Positions 25,558 to 34,950 of a DNA stretch of 52,404 bases are shown in pieces. Location of the stretch: NCBI GenBank assembly GCA_964455375.1, contig CAYVXE010000022.1, positions 1 through 52,404 on the forward strand, read 5' to 3'. A model generated the notes under the pieces. That model saw only the letters and a list, made by a program, of their open reading frames with translations, made no database searches and was not told where the DNA came from. Made by a program: the position numbers and the translations under genes. The first letter of the stretch is position 1, and each line of letters opens with the position of its first letter. This DNA comes from CAYVXE01 sp964455375. Lineage in GTDB: Bacteria; Zhuqueibacterota; Zhuqueibacteria; Oceanimicrobiales; Oceanimicrobiaceae.

Positions 25558-26989
25558 AAGGGTTTTCTCAAATTCGGCTTTAGTTTTAGGAGGGGAAGTC
25601 GTCGAGCGGATTCTGCGTTTGGCGTTGGTCGTTTTTTCGGCCAGACTTTTGGGTGATGTTCAGTATGGTAAATTTGCGTTCGCTCTTTCCTATGCAAGTC
25701 TGTTTTTGATTCTGGCAGATTTTGGATTACACCAATTAATCGTCAGGGAGATAGCGCGAACGCCCGACAAAACAAAACTTTATTTATCCAACGGTTTGTT
25801 TCTAAAACTCATTTTCTCTGCATTAACCTATGTTTTGATTATTGGTATTGTACAGTTTACTGGAAAGGGTCAAAATGATTTAACTGCCGTATATGTTATT
25901 GGTGCTGCTTTCATCATTGGATCATTTGCGGAATTTTTCTCTTCCGTTTTTCGAGCCCATCAAAAAATGACCTATGACGTCACAGCCACGTTGATTTTTG
26001 GCGCTTTTGTAAATTCCGTAGGAATTACGATTCTGTTTATGGGTTTTAACTTTGTCGTGTTGGCGTACGTTTATCTTGGTGCGCATATCCTGCGTGTTCT
26101 TTATTGCATTCTTATCGTACAGTTTAAATTTGTGCCGATTCGAATAAGTTTTGATTTGTCTACGATGAAATTTCTCATAAAAGAAGGCTTTCCTTTTGGT
26201 ATCCTTTACTTTTTCGCTCTAATGTACACCTATATCGATTCCACCATGTTGTCCCTGATGAAAGGTGATGAACCGGTAGGGTGGTACAATGCAGCTTATC
26301 GGCTCGTTTTCGCGATGATGTTTATCCCTACAGCTACGATGAAGGTTGTATTCCCGGCGCTTTCACTTTATTATAAACAGTCGATGGATTTATTCAAATC
26401 ACTGTTTGAGAGAAGTTTTAAGGTGATGTTTCTTCTGGGGTTTTCTATCGCAGCATTGATATTCTCCCTGTCCGATCGCATCATTGCTCTTTTATTTGGA
26501 GAAGAATATTTGCCTGCTGCAAACGCTTTGAAAATACTGGTCTGGTCAACGGCAACAATATTCATTGGTACCGTCCAGACCCATGCTACCCGTGCTTCAA
26601 ATCAGCAAGGTTTTACGGCTAAAGTTGTTTCCGCAAGTGCTGTTTTGAATGTTGTTTTGAATTTTATTTTAATTCCGAAATATAGTTTGTATGGCGCAGC
26701 ATTTGCTACACTTGCGTCGGAGTTGTTTACATTCTTATTACATAGCCGATATTTGGCAATACATTTGGTCATGCCGCCGATATTCAAGTTAGCTCCTAAA
26801 ATTGCCATTATCTGTGCGGCTGTCATGCTCTATGTCAATGCTGTTTCAGGAGTTAACCTGATGATAGTTCTTATAACATCGGGTTTGCTAATTGTGGTCA
26901 TGGCACTTATAACACGATATTTCACAAAAGAGGAAATGCAATTTATTTCCCATTTTATCAAACAACCGCGTAAGTTTGCTACAACGTAA
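25547..26989 (+). CDS. Wzx-type polysaccharide flippase (second copy)
   Basis: 480 aa, about 12-14 membrane segments. MOP/PST superfamily landmarks: the N-terminal VERILRLALVVFSARLLGDVQYGKFAFALSY, DFGLHQLIVREIART in the second helix pair, and YSLYGAAFATLASELFTFLL in the C-terminal half. It exports lipid-linked oligosaccharide. It is only distantly similar to the flippase at 9454, so it is not a recent duplication. Its position next to the polymerase suggests it serves the repeat unit of the second block. Confidence 0.92.
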   Translation: MSFKRVFSNSALVLGGEVVERILRLALVVFSARLLGDVQYGKFAFALSYASLFLILADFGLHQLIVREIARTPDKTKLYLSNGLFLKLIFSALTYVLIIGIVQFTGKGQNDLTAVYVIGAAFIIGSFAEFFSSVFRAHQKMTYDVTATLIFGAFVNSVGITILFMGFNFVVLAYVYLGAHILRVLYCILIVQFKFVPIRISFDLSTMKFLIKEGFPFGILYFFALMYTYIDSTMLSLMKGDEPVGWYNAAYRLVFAMMFIPTATMKVVFPALSLYYKQSMDLFKSLFERSFKVMFLLGFSIAALIFSLSDRIIALLFGEEYLPAANALKILVWSTATIFIGTVQTHATRASNQQGFTAKVVSASAVLNVVLNFILIPKYSLYGAAFATLASELFTFLLHSRYLAIHLVMPPIFKLAPKIAIICAAVMLYVNAVSGVNLMIVLITSGLLIVVMALITRYFTKEEMQFISHFIKQPRKFATT

Positions 26990-27047
26990 TTGTAAGAGGG
27001 TTGACAGTGGTTCAGAGTGAAACAACTATGTAAGGATTTTTAAGCCT

Positions 27048-28548
27048 ATGTGCGGAATTGCAGGAATTATACACTTTGACGGGAAACCGGTTGAGAAAGA
27101 ATTGTTGAAAAAAATGACCGATGTCATTCATCATCGGGGGCCTGATGATTACGGGCTGCATGTTGATGGGTCTACGGGTCTGGGACACCGCCGATTGAGT
27201 ATTATCGATCTTTCAAAAAACGGTCATCAACCCATGTGTAATGAGAATGGGAAGGTTTGGATTTCTTTCAATGGTGAAATATATAATTACAAAAATGTCA
27301 ATGATGTTTTAAAAGCTAAAGGGCATGTTTTTAAAAGTAATTGCGATACGGAAACAGTTATTCATGCTTACGAAGAGTTTGGCAAAAACTGTGTCGATCG
27401 TTTGCGTGGCATGTTTTCTTTTGCCATCTGGGATGCGAATAGAAAACGATTCTTCGCTGCTGTTGACCGTCTCCGAATCAAGCCATTTTATTATACGATT
27501 GTCGGAAACACGTTTATTTTTGCTTCAGAGCTTAAGGCGATTTTGGCGACCGGACTGGTGAAACCTAAATTAAATTACGAAGCGATTCATCATTATTTGT
27601 CCCTGCAGGCTGTTCCGGTACCCATGACGATTTACGAGGATATCTATACGCTGCCCGGAGGGCATGCGCTGGAAATAGAAAACGACAATGTCCATGTCTA
27701 CCCCTATTGGGATATTGAGTATACCGGGTTGGAAAGCTATGATGAAACGACCATTAGAAATCATGTGAAGGATATTCTTTGGGAATCTATTGAAATACGA
27801 ATGATGAGTGATGTCCCTTTAGGCGCATTTCTCAGCGGCGGTATCGATTCCAGTTCCATTGTTGCGATCATGCATCAATTGGTTAATCAACAGATTCAAA
27901 CTTATTCAATCGGTTACGACGTCGGTGGTTCTGAATATGACGATACTTATTATGCAAATCTCATTTCGAAAAAATTTAATACTGACCATAAATCCGTCAC
28001 TATTACGTCTGACGATATTCTGTCGCATCTTCCGGGTTTTCTTTACTATTTGGATCAGCCATCCAGCGATGCGATAAACAGTTATTTTGTTTCTGAACTG
28101 GCAGCAAAAGATATTACAGTTGTCTTGTGCGGACAGGGAGGGGACGAGCTTTTTGCAGGATACAGTTCTTTCACCTATCTCAACAAATTCCTTGAACGGG
28201 ATGCTAAATGGGAGNNNNNNNNNNNNNNNNNNNNNNNNNNNNNNNNNNNNNNNNNNNNNNNNNNNNNNNNNNNNNNNNNNNNNNNNNNNNNNNNNNNNNN
28301 NNNNNNNNNNNNNNCGTAACGAACTTTACCCATTAGTGGATCATGTGTTATCCCGAGAAACTGTTGAAGCACGGGGAATTTTTCAGTTTGAAGCTGTGGA
28401 AAAACTAAAAGAGAGATTCCGGACAGAAAATATTACTTACCGGCGAGTATGGGGGCTGGTTTTACTTGAGTTGTGGTTGCGGGTAATTCATGATGGGGAT
28501 AAAGATTTTTTAAACACGTTGCCTGAACTAAAAAAGGCGTCCGCTTAA
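27048..28548 (+). CDS. asnB: Glutamine-dependent asparagine synthase (AsnB-like), interrupted by an assembly gap
   Basis: The left part (389 aa) begins MCGIAGI with catalytic Cys2 and contains HRRLSIIDLS, FNGEIYN, SGGIDSSS (263-270) and GQGGDEL (362-368). After 100 N, 77 aa of the C-terminus follow, ending in LVLLELWLRV. The right part reads in a different frame from the left, which shows that the 100 N are a placeholder and not a measured length. Comparison with the 621 aa homologue at 15-1880 implies that roughly 150-180 codons are missing. Both catalytic domains look functional. In EPS loci such enzymes may amidate sugar acids rather than make asparagine. Confidence 0.88.
28215..28314. other. 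Assembly gap of exactly 100 N
   Basis: One hundred undetermined bases lie inside the asparagine synthase gene. The round length and the frame mismatch across it indicate a scaffold placeholder. Confidence 0.99.
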
Positions 28549-28566
28549 CCCGGACAGAAATTATTT

Positions 28567-30009
28567 ATGGATATAGAACACGTACTGGAAAACGGAAATT
28601 GTCATCAATGCGGCATGTGTGCAGGAGTTTGTCCGACAAATGCAATTTCCATTCAACAACATCCTAAAAAAGGGTTGTTCCCCGTTTTTGAAAGAGACGC
28701 CTGTACAGATTGTGATTTGTGTTATATAACCTGTCCCGGAGAAGCATTCGATTGGAATGCGTTGCAGGAAGATACATTCGGACACGTTCCAGTTGATAAA
28801 GATCTTGGCTATATCCGGGAATTCTGGAGTGGGTACACCACGATGCACGATGTCCGTAAGTCCGGCGCCTCCGGTGGAATCGTTTCGGCCATTCTCATCG
28901 CTCTTCTCGAGAAAGGAGAAATTGATGGAGCCGTTGTGGTGAAAATGGATGAAGAGCATCCCTTACAACCGAAGGTATTTATTGCCAGAACCCGCGATGA
29001 AGTGTTAGAGGCGCAACAGTCGAAATACTTACCGGTGCCAACTGCTGCAATTATTAAGGAAATTCTGAAAGAGGATGGACGCTTTGCAGTCGTAGCATTG
29101 CCATGCCATATTCACGGCATCCGATTAGCGCAACAGAAAATGCCTCGTGTCAAAAAACGTATTGTATTGCAAATTGGTTTGATTTGCGGTTTTCATCCTT
29201 CCTTTACAAATACAACCTATTTGGTGCGGCGTGCCGGAGTCAAAAAATTTGATGAAATTAAGGAAATCCGTTACCGGGATGATACCTGGCCCGGCGGTTT
29301 TAACGTCATTAAAAAAGACGGAACAAATAATATGATTCATCCGGTGCAAGAATTCTTCTGGGCACATGCCGTTTTCGAACGCGAACGCTGCACCACTTGT
29401 ACGGATGCGGTCGCTGAGTTCGCGGATATCGTTGCCGGTGATGAATGGCGGGGTGACGGAGTGGTGAGGGAAGATTATAAAGCAGGTTGGTCGTATGTGT
29501 TTACGCGGACAGAAGAGGGCTCGAGAGTGGTGGATGATTTAGTCGCTGAAGGGATTCTTTATGTGGAACCTGTCGATCGAAATATCGCAAAACTCGGCAT
29601 GCTACCAACGGTAAATTTGAAAAAGAAATTGGCGTACGCTCATATTCGAATTCGTAAATTTCTTGGCCTGGCAGTACCGGATTACCATAATTTAAAGCCG
29701 CATTCACAGTTGAAGTTGAAACATTACATCGGTGCCGCCATCATGATGACCGTCTCGAAATTGTTTGAGAATCCGGTTATCAATACGATTTTTTTACACG
29801 TTCCAACTAAGATCATGAAACAGTATTTGCGGGTTCTTTACAAATGCTTATGTGATATTGAAGAACTCGATCAACTTAAGGATCCCGGCTTTTGCGAAGT
29901 TCCTGCTGAAGAGTGGGTCGTCAGAGATAACCGAAAATCATATACGGAAAAGAAAAATGGCGTTTCGAAAGCTCAGGCAGAATCCGAACTCGCTGGAAAA
30001 TCTGAATAA
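28567..30009 (+). CDS. FrhB-like (coenzyme F420 hydrogenase/dehydrogenase beta family) iron-sulfur protein
   Basis: 480 aa. The N-terminal 2[4Fe-4S] ferredoxin domain has Cys12, 15, 18, 22 and Cys46, 49, 52, 56 (CHQCGMCAGVCP and CTDCDLCYITCP). The FrhB-type N- and C-terminal domains follow: SGASGGIVSAIL, QSKYLPVP, VALPCHIHGIRLA, QIGLICGFHPS, and CTTCTDAVAEFADIVAGDEW with more cluster or flavin-site Cys. Members with F420 reduce it; many others sit in polysaccharide loci with unknown electron partners. It lies 18 nt after AsnB. It probably performs a flavin-dependent redox step on a sugar or lipid intermediate. F420 use is not shown here. Confidence 0.88.
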   Translation: MDIEHVLENGNCHQCGMCAGVCPTNAISIQQHPKKGLFPVFERDACTDCDLCYITCPGEAFDWNALQEDTFGHVPVDKDLGYIREFWSGYTTMHDVRKSGASGGIVSAILIALLEKGEIDGAVVVKMDEEHPLQPKVFIARTRDEVLEAQQSKYLPVPTAAIIKEILKEDGRFAVVALPCHIHGIRLAQQKMPRVKKRIVLQIGLICGFHPSFTNTTYLVRRAGVKKFDEIKEIRYRDDTWPGGFNVIKKDGTNNMIHPVQEFFWAHAVFERERCTTCTDAVAEFADIVAGDEWRGDGVVREDYKAGWSYVFTRTEEGSRVVDDLVAEGILYVEPVDRNIAKLGMLPTVNLKKKLAYAHIRIRKFLGLAVPDYHNLKPHSQLKLKHYIGAAIMMTVSKLFENPVINTIFLHVPTKIMKQYLRVLYKCLCDIEELDQLKDPGFCEVPAEEWVVRDNRKSYTEKKNGVSKAQAESELAGKSE

Positions 30010-30050
30010 GTGAAATTTTACGGAATTTGGGGGATCATAGAAGAATTAAG

Positions 30051-31892
30051 ATGAGCCGGTATCTTGAAACTGCCAAAGCACTTCAAATCTGGTTAGCTGG
30101 ATTACAGGTGAAACCAGATTTTTCGGACGGTCACAAAATTAGCGATCGTGTCGATTTTCAATTGAATCATCCGGTTGATGGTAAGGTTACGGTTTCTAAA
30201 AAAAATCTGACAGAGCAGATTTTTACGGCAAATGGTATTGCCTTAAGAGGGATTAAAGATGGTTCCTCGAATAAGATTGAAATTGTCGATGCTGGCGGAA
30301 TCTACGATCCCATCGATGGCAGGGTTCAGGGTGAGCACTACAGTACGAGCCATTTTGCCCTCCTGAGCGCTATTCTGTACAATGAAACGAAAGATGACCA
30401 TTACTTAGACCAGGCAAAACAGGCCGTTGATTTCCATTTGAGGACATCTCCAAATGAATACGCACCGATTTCCAATTGGATGTACCACTGGGATTTTCAA
30501 AATTATGCTTTTGTCCTGACGTACGGTTTGCTGAATGACGTTTTGTCTACTGAGGATAGAAAACGTTGGCAGAACGGGTTGAAAACCTGGAAAACGAATT
30601 ATAAAAATAAACTGACCAACTGGGCCGCTATGCGTGCCTGGGCGTTTTTGGAACGCAGTCGCCTGTTCGATGGCAAGCTTGACGTCCTCAAAGCGAACTG
30701 GAATCTGAGAATAGTCCATAAAGCTCGCAGCAGCGATGGCTGTTTTGATGACAATCTGAATCTCAGCCGGCCTATCCAATATCATATTTTTACGGTTGCT
30801 GTTTTACATAGAGTCTATTTGTTGAATCGTAGTGAAAAATTGAAGGAACGGTTCATCAAAGGAGTGCGGTATTTTTTACCGTTTGTTGACCCTGATGGTG
30901 ATTTTAATTATGTGGGCCGCGGGCATGAACAAATCTTTGGTTATGGTGCCGCCATTTATGCCCTTGAAGCAGCTTTTAAAGAAACCGGTGAAGACGTCTT
31001 TCTGACTACGGCGGATCGCCTGTTCGATTATTTGTTGAAATTCCGTAAAGGGAATTACTTCCCACTGGTTCTAAATGATCGTCCTGATGAAGAACGCAGC
31101 GGCTGGTACGATTATCACCATTTAACGGTTTACAATGCATTTCTTGGGGTTTGGCTTGCCCTTGCTCATTTGCTGAAAAATGAGCGTCCGCCATCCGCTC
31201 TTGATGAAAATAAACCTATTACCTGGATTTCAGAGCCTACACAAACGGCAATTTTTTCAAATGAGAATTACTTTACTGCTTTCTATGGCGGTTTAGAGGA
31301 GTATTTATCCGAGGCCGGCGTGACGCCGCAACATATCTGGTGGAAGGATATTGGATTTGTTTACTCTTGTCCCGGCGGGCCCTCATTGGAGCGTTTTGGG
31401 GAGAAGAGTCCCCCTGGAAGCGAACAGAACATTCTTGCCCCTATCGCAAAGAATAGTACCCGATGGTATGTTCCGGCAAATGGAAAAAGTGAGCAGTTTA
31501 CGCAAGACGGGAAATCGTTACGCATTCAATACAACTGTGGCCGGTTTGACCTGAAGCGATATGTCCGTTTTGAAAAAGACGCGATCGTGTTTGACGATGA
31601 AATTATATTTTTACAGGCTGGTGAGTTCGCTGACTTTCGATTTTTCAATTTTCCGGTGGCCTTTGATAAATTCGAAATTGAAATCGAAAGCGCAACGCGG
31701 GTGATTTTAAAATCTGATCGTCGGTCTTTATGTTTGGAAGTAAAAAGCTGTGACGTGCCTTTTGAAACACTGGGCATCATCCATACGGCTAAAGGCCGAA
31801 TGCAGTTGCTGGTAAAGCGTAAACAGCAATTCCGGGCGAGAGAAGGCGAAAAACAACATTTGCAATTTACCTTGAGATCAAATAACGAATGA
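30051..31892 (+). CDS. Alpha/alpha-barrel lyase- or epimerase-like protein, heparinase II/III-related fold
   Basis: 613 aa from ATG 30051 (a TTG at 30027 is in frame but unlikely). No signal peptide is seen, so it is probably cytoplasmic. Residues about 80-380 are a run of helical hairpins with aromatic and His-rich loops (QGEHYSTSHFALLSA, GRGHEQIFGYGAA, GWYDYHHLTVYNA), as in (alpha/alpha)6 toroid polysaccharide lyases and glucuronyl epimerases. The C-terminal 200 residues look like a beta-sandwich, which is the heparinase II/III layout. I cannot assign a reaction. It overlaps the next GT4 gene by 4 nt, tying it to biosynthesis. Uronic-acid processing is the leading hypothesis. Confidence 0.65.
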   Translation: MSRYLETAKALQIWLAGLQVKPDFSDGHKISDRVDFQLNHPVDGKVTVSKKNLTEQIFTANGIALRGIKDGSSNKIEIVDAGGIYDPIDGRVQGEHYSTSHFALLSAILYNETKDDHYLDQAKQAVDFHLRTSPNEYAPISNWMYHWDFQNYAFVLTYGLLNDVLSTEDRKRWQNGLKTWKTNYKNKLTNWAAMRAWAFLERSRLFDGKLDVLKANWNLRIVHKARSSDGCFDDNLNLSRPIQYHIFTVAVLHRVYLLNRSEKLKERFIKGVRYFLPFVDPDGDFNYVGRGHEQIFGYGAAIYALEAAFKETGEDVFLTTADRLFDYLLKFRKGNYFPLVLNDRPDEERSGWYDYHHLTVYNAFLGVWLALAHLLKNERPPSALDENKPITWISEPTQTAIFSNENYFTAFYGGLEEYLSEAGVTPQHIWWKDIGFVYSCPGGPSLERFGEKSPPGSEQNILAPIAKNSTRWYVPANGKSEQFTQDGKSLRIQYNCGRFDLKRYVRFEKDAIVFDDEIIFLQAGEFADFRFFNFPVAFDKFEIEIESATRVILKSDRRSLCLEVKSCDVPFETLGIIHTAKGRMQLLVKRKQQFRAREGEKQHLQFTLRSNNE

Positions 31893-33067
31893 AAGTCCTT
31901 TACATCAATTATCTGTTTGACAGAAAATTCAGTTCGGTGGGAGCCGCAGTTCATGTGGAAGAGTTTGTTCGCGCAGCTCAAAAATGCGGCATTGACATCA
32001 AAGCCTGCTATATGAATAAATTCGGAAGCGAGGAAGAAGCCGTGGGATCAAAATCCCGCGCATGGTTTAAACAACGGTTGTCAAAATATGTCGGTCAGTT
32101 GAACGCATTGATTTCGAATATAGGATATTTTCGCAGGGAATGGGCTTTAGTAAAACAAGAAAAGCCGGATGCTTTATTGGTTCGGTATAATCTTTTGAAT
32201 TTTTCTGTGGCTGTCATCGCCAAATTAAAAAAAATTCCATTGATCCTGGAAGTAAATTCACCAATGGCATTGGAAAATAAGGAATTTAATGATAAAGTTG
32301 TAAACTTACCGTTTATCCCGAAATGGATTGAGTTGTTGAATCTGAAATTATCATCAAAGGTTTACACGGTTTCAGAAGCTTTAAAATCGTATTTCATTTC
32401 CAACGGGATAGATGACCAGAAAATTGAGGTTATTCCCAACGGTGTAGATGTGGAAAAATTTCGGCCGGATTTGGAAGTAAACGGCTTTAGAGACAAATAT
32501 TCACTTAATGGCAAATTTGTTATTGGATTTGTAGGGTCCTTTCATTATTGGCATGGGGTTGAAGCCCTGGAGGAATACGTTGAGCACCTATGTTCAAAAT
32601 ATGACCAGGTGGTGTTTCTGTTTATTGGAGACGGACCGCTAAAATCTGATATGGAAAGTACATTCAAAACAAAAGGTCTTAGCGATAAGGTAATTTTCAC
32701 CGGTTATACGGAGCACCAGGAAATTCCAACTTATCTGGCGGCGATGGATGCGGTCATTGCACCGTATCCGGCTATGACATTTTTCTATTTTTCCCCGTTG
32801 AAGTTATTCGAATATATGGCTGCCGGAAAGCCGGTGATTGCCAGCCGTGTCGGCCAAATCGAAGAAATCGTGACCAATGGTAAAGACGGTTTGCTGTATG
32901 ATGCGGGTAATATGGAGCAGCTTATTGAATGTTCGTGCAGGTTGATAGAAAATGAAAATCTTAGAAAAAATATCGGGCGTCAGGCTCGTGATAAAGTCTG
33001 TGGGCAGTATTCATGGGAAATGAATGCACAGAAGGTTGTGGACCTGATCCAACAAAGTTTGAATTGA
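31889..33067 (+). CDS. GT4 family glycosyltransferase
   Basis: 392 aa GT-B enzyme. N-terminus MKVLYINYLFDRKFSSVGAA with the loop SVGAAVHVEEF, then LILEVNSPMALE and VIPNGVDVEKF at the domain hinge. The donor half has GFVGSFHYWHG, LFIGDGPLKSD and SPLKLFEYMAAGKPVIAS. Its ATG overlaps the upstream stop by 4 nt. It is probably a cytoplasmic repeat-unit transferase. Specificity is unknown. Confidence 0.93.
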   Translation: MKVLYINYLFDRKFSSVGAAVHVEEFVRAAQKCGIDIKACYMNKFGSEEEAVGSKSRAWFKQRLSKYVGQLNALISNIGYFRREWALVKQEKPDALLVRYNLLNFSVAVIAKLKKIPLILEVNSPMALENKEFNDKVVNLPFIPKWIELLNLKLSSKVYTVSEALKSYFISNGIDDQKIEVIPNGVDVEKFRPDLEVNGFRDKYSLNGKFVIGFVGSFHYWHGVEALEEYVEHLCSKYDQVVFLFIGDGPLKSDMESTFKTKGLSDKVIFTGYTEHQEIPTYLAAMDAVIAPYPAMTFFYFSPLKLFEYMAAGKPVIASRVGQIEEIVTNGKDGLLYDAGNMEQLIECSCRLIENENLRKNIGRQARDKVCGQYSWEMNAQKVVDLIQQSLN

Positions 33068-33110
33068 ATGAGAGAGTTCTTAGAATCGAAACCGTTAACA
33101 TTAAAAATAA

Positions 33111-34907
33111 ATGACAAAACGAAGACTATTTATTGCCGGTATTGCATTCGTCGCGCTGGGAAGTGTTACAGGTTTTTTCGCGCTGCAAAATAAATATTAT
33201 GTAAAAAAATATATTAAGTCCAATGCTTTTCTCTACGGGTTAGCGCGAAAAGTCGTTGTCATAAAAGCAGATATCCAGCAGCACTTTGAGGAGAAAGCCG
33301 TCTTAAATGAACCTGATTTTACAAATAAGGAGTGGCACCTTACAGTCGATGCAGAGAAAAGTCTGGGCCGCTTGCATAAATTCTGGGGCGGTCTTGGGTA
33401 CGAATCGTTTAAGGATGGCGTCTTGACATGGCGTAATCGTTTTCTCTTTAAAATGATAAAAGAATCAAATAAGAAAACGAATAAAGCGTTTCGGTACATC
33501 CGTGCCCACAATTTATTCAGCGATGGAAAACCGCCTTACGGGGAGGGACTGAATATATATCATGTAAACGATAGCGGTGAAATTCAGTACAACTGGATAT
33601 TACTGGATGAAGCGTTTGACAGAATTGTCTCTGAGGATTTGACCCCCGTTGTAGAGTTGGGTTTTATGCCGGATGCACTGGCTTCTATACCGGATCGAAG
33701 ACAACGCTGGGGTAAAGCAAATATTTCTCCTCCCGGAGATTATGACACATGGTACGATCTGGTTTTCAATACGGTTACACATTTGAAAAATCGTTACGGA
33801 CTTGAGAAAATTCGGCAATGGTATTTTGAAGTCTGGAACGAACCGGATTTAGGGTACTTGTTCTGGATCGAGGACCCTGAGAACAAATCCCAGGGCGATA
33901 TGGGGGAATACTTTAAGCTGTACGAATATACCGCGCGCGCAGTAAAAGCAGTAGATGCGAATTTGCACGTTGGTGGCCCTGCTACTGCCGGCGGGTACAT
34001 CGATGCATTTTTAGAGCATTTCGAAATCGAAAAGAAAAATTCAGCACCCATCGATTTTGTTTCAACACACGCTTATGGCGAACTGGGCTATGACTACCGT
34101 CAACCGATGAAAAACTCGATGGTTGCTAAAATATTCTGGAAAATTGGCCGAGCCGTAAACCATGATGATAAAAGGGTACAGAAGGCTATTGCAAAGAAGC
34201 AATTTGTTTTGTCAGAAGTTGGGCCTGGCGTGTACAAACCCAACAAATACAACACTAGATATTATGCGGCGTGGTATGCCAAAATGGTAGACAGCTTTTT
34301 ATATTTAAAAGATTCGTTAGGCGATGTTTACGTTCCCGCAGTATCTATATTGTGGTCGAATAATCAGATCCCGAAATATTTTAAGGATGAAGGCGGGGTG
34401 GCATCAGTTTTACCGATAGTAAACGGACATGAACTTGTTGTGAAACGGCCAGTCTATAATGCCATTGAACTGCTTGGGTATTTAGGAAACGAAAGACTGC
34501 AACTGTCCGGAACTGCAAAGTTTGGCGATTTAGTACATGCAATTGCCACAAAGTCAGGCGATCATGCTGTTGAAATAGTTGTTTATAGTTTAAATGAAGA
34601 GGATTTTGATTTTACGCAAACAGATACAGCGCACGTGAATTTATCTGTGAAAAATCTTCCATTTAATGATTTTGTTGTAAAGCGGTTCCTCATTGATGAA
34701 ACCCATTCCAATTCTTATACTGCATGGGACAACATGGGTCGCCCGAGAAAGTTGACTGTTAAACAGGCTAAGACCATGGACAGCAAAGATGATTTGAGGA
34801 TTCTTAACCCTGTACAGCAATTCCGCAACATAAATCAAATTGATTTGGATATTGATTTGCAACCTGGAAGTGTTGTGCTTTTTATCCTGGAGAAAATGCA
34901 GGATTAA
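33111..34907 (+). CDS. GH39-like glycosidase (beta-xylosidase/alpha-L-iduronidase family), membrane-anchored or secreted
   Basis: 598 aa. An N-terminal hydrophobic segment (about residues 6-25) without a clear cleavage site suggests a membrane anchor facing the periplasm. The clan GH-A barrel carries the acid/base Glu244 in YFEVWNEPDLG and the likely nucleophile Glu369 in FVLSEVGPG, both at the spacing expected for GH39. HKFWGGLGYES near residue 89 is also characteristic. A beta-sandwich C-terminus follows. GH39 enzymes cleave xylosides or iduronides with retention. Inside a biosynthetic locus it probably trims or edits the nascent polymer. The substrate is inferred only. Confidence 0.85.
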   Translation: MTKRRLFIAGIAFVALGSVTGFFALQNKYYVKKYIKSNAFLYGLARKVVVIKADIQQHFEEKAVLNEPDFTNKEWHLTVDAEKSLGRLHKFWGGLGYESFKDGVLTWRNRFLFKMIKESNKKTNKAFRYIRAHNLFSDGKPPYGEGLNIYHVNDSGEIQYNWILLDEAFDRIVSEDLTPVVELGFMPDALASIPDRRQRWGKANISPPGDYDTWYDLVFNTVTHLKNRYGLEKIRQWYFEVWNEPDLGYLFWIEDPENKSQGDMGEYFKLYEYTARAVKAVDANLHVGGPATAGGYIDAFLEHFEIEKKNSAPIDFVSTHAYGELGYDYRQPMKNSMVAKIFWKIGRAVNHDDKRVQKAIAKKQFVLSEVGPGVYKPNKYNTRYYAAWYAKMVDSFLYLKDSLGDVYVPAVSILWSNNQIPKYFKDEGGVASVLPIVNGHELVVKRPVYNAIELLGYLGNERLQLSGTAKFGDLVHAIATKSGDHAVEIVVYSLNEEDFDFTQTDTAHVNLSVKNLPFNDFVVKRFLIDETHSNSYTAWDNMGRPRKLTVKQAKTMDSKDDLRILNPVQQFRNINQIDLDIDLQPGSVVLFILEKMQD

Positions 34908-34950
34908 CAGTTTTTGAAAATAATTAATTTTAATAATCAGGGGTGTTAAC

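Noticed and set aside
27001..27029. TTGACA at 27001-27006 upstream of asnB as a sigma-70 promoter
   Set aside because: At 17 nt spacing the -10 position reads AACTAT, a poor match, and the flanking genes are closely packed. The -35 hexamer alone is not enough.
33331..33360. TGGCAC at 33334 as another sigma-54 promoter
   Set aside because: No TTGC at the correct spacing, and it lies inside the GH39 coding sequence. TGGCAC words in other coding regions fail in the same way.
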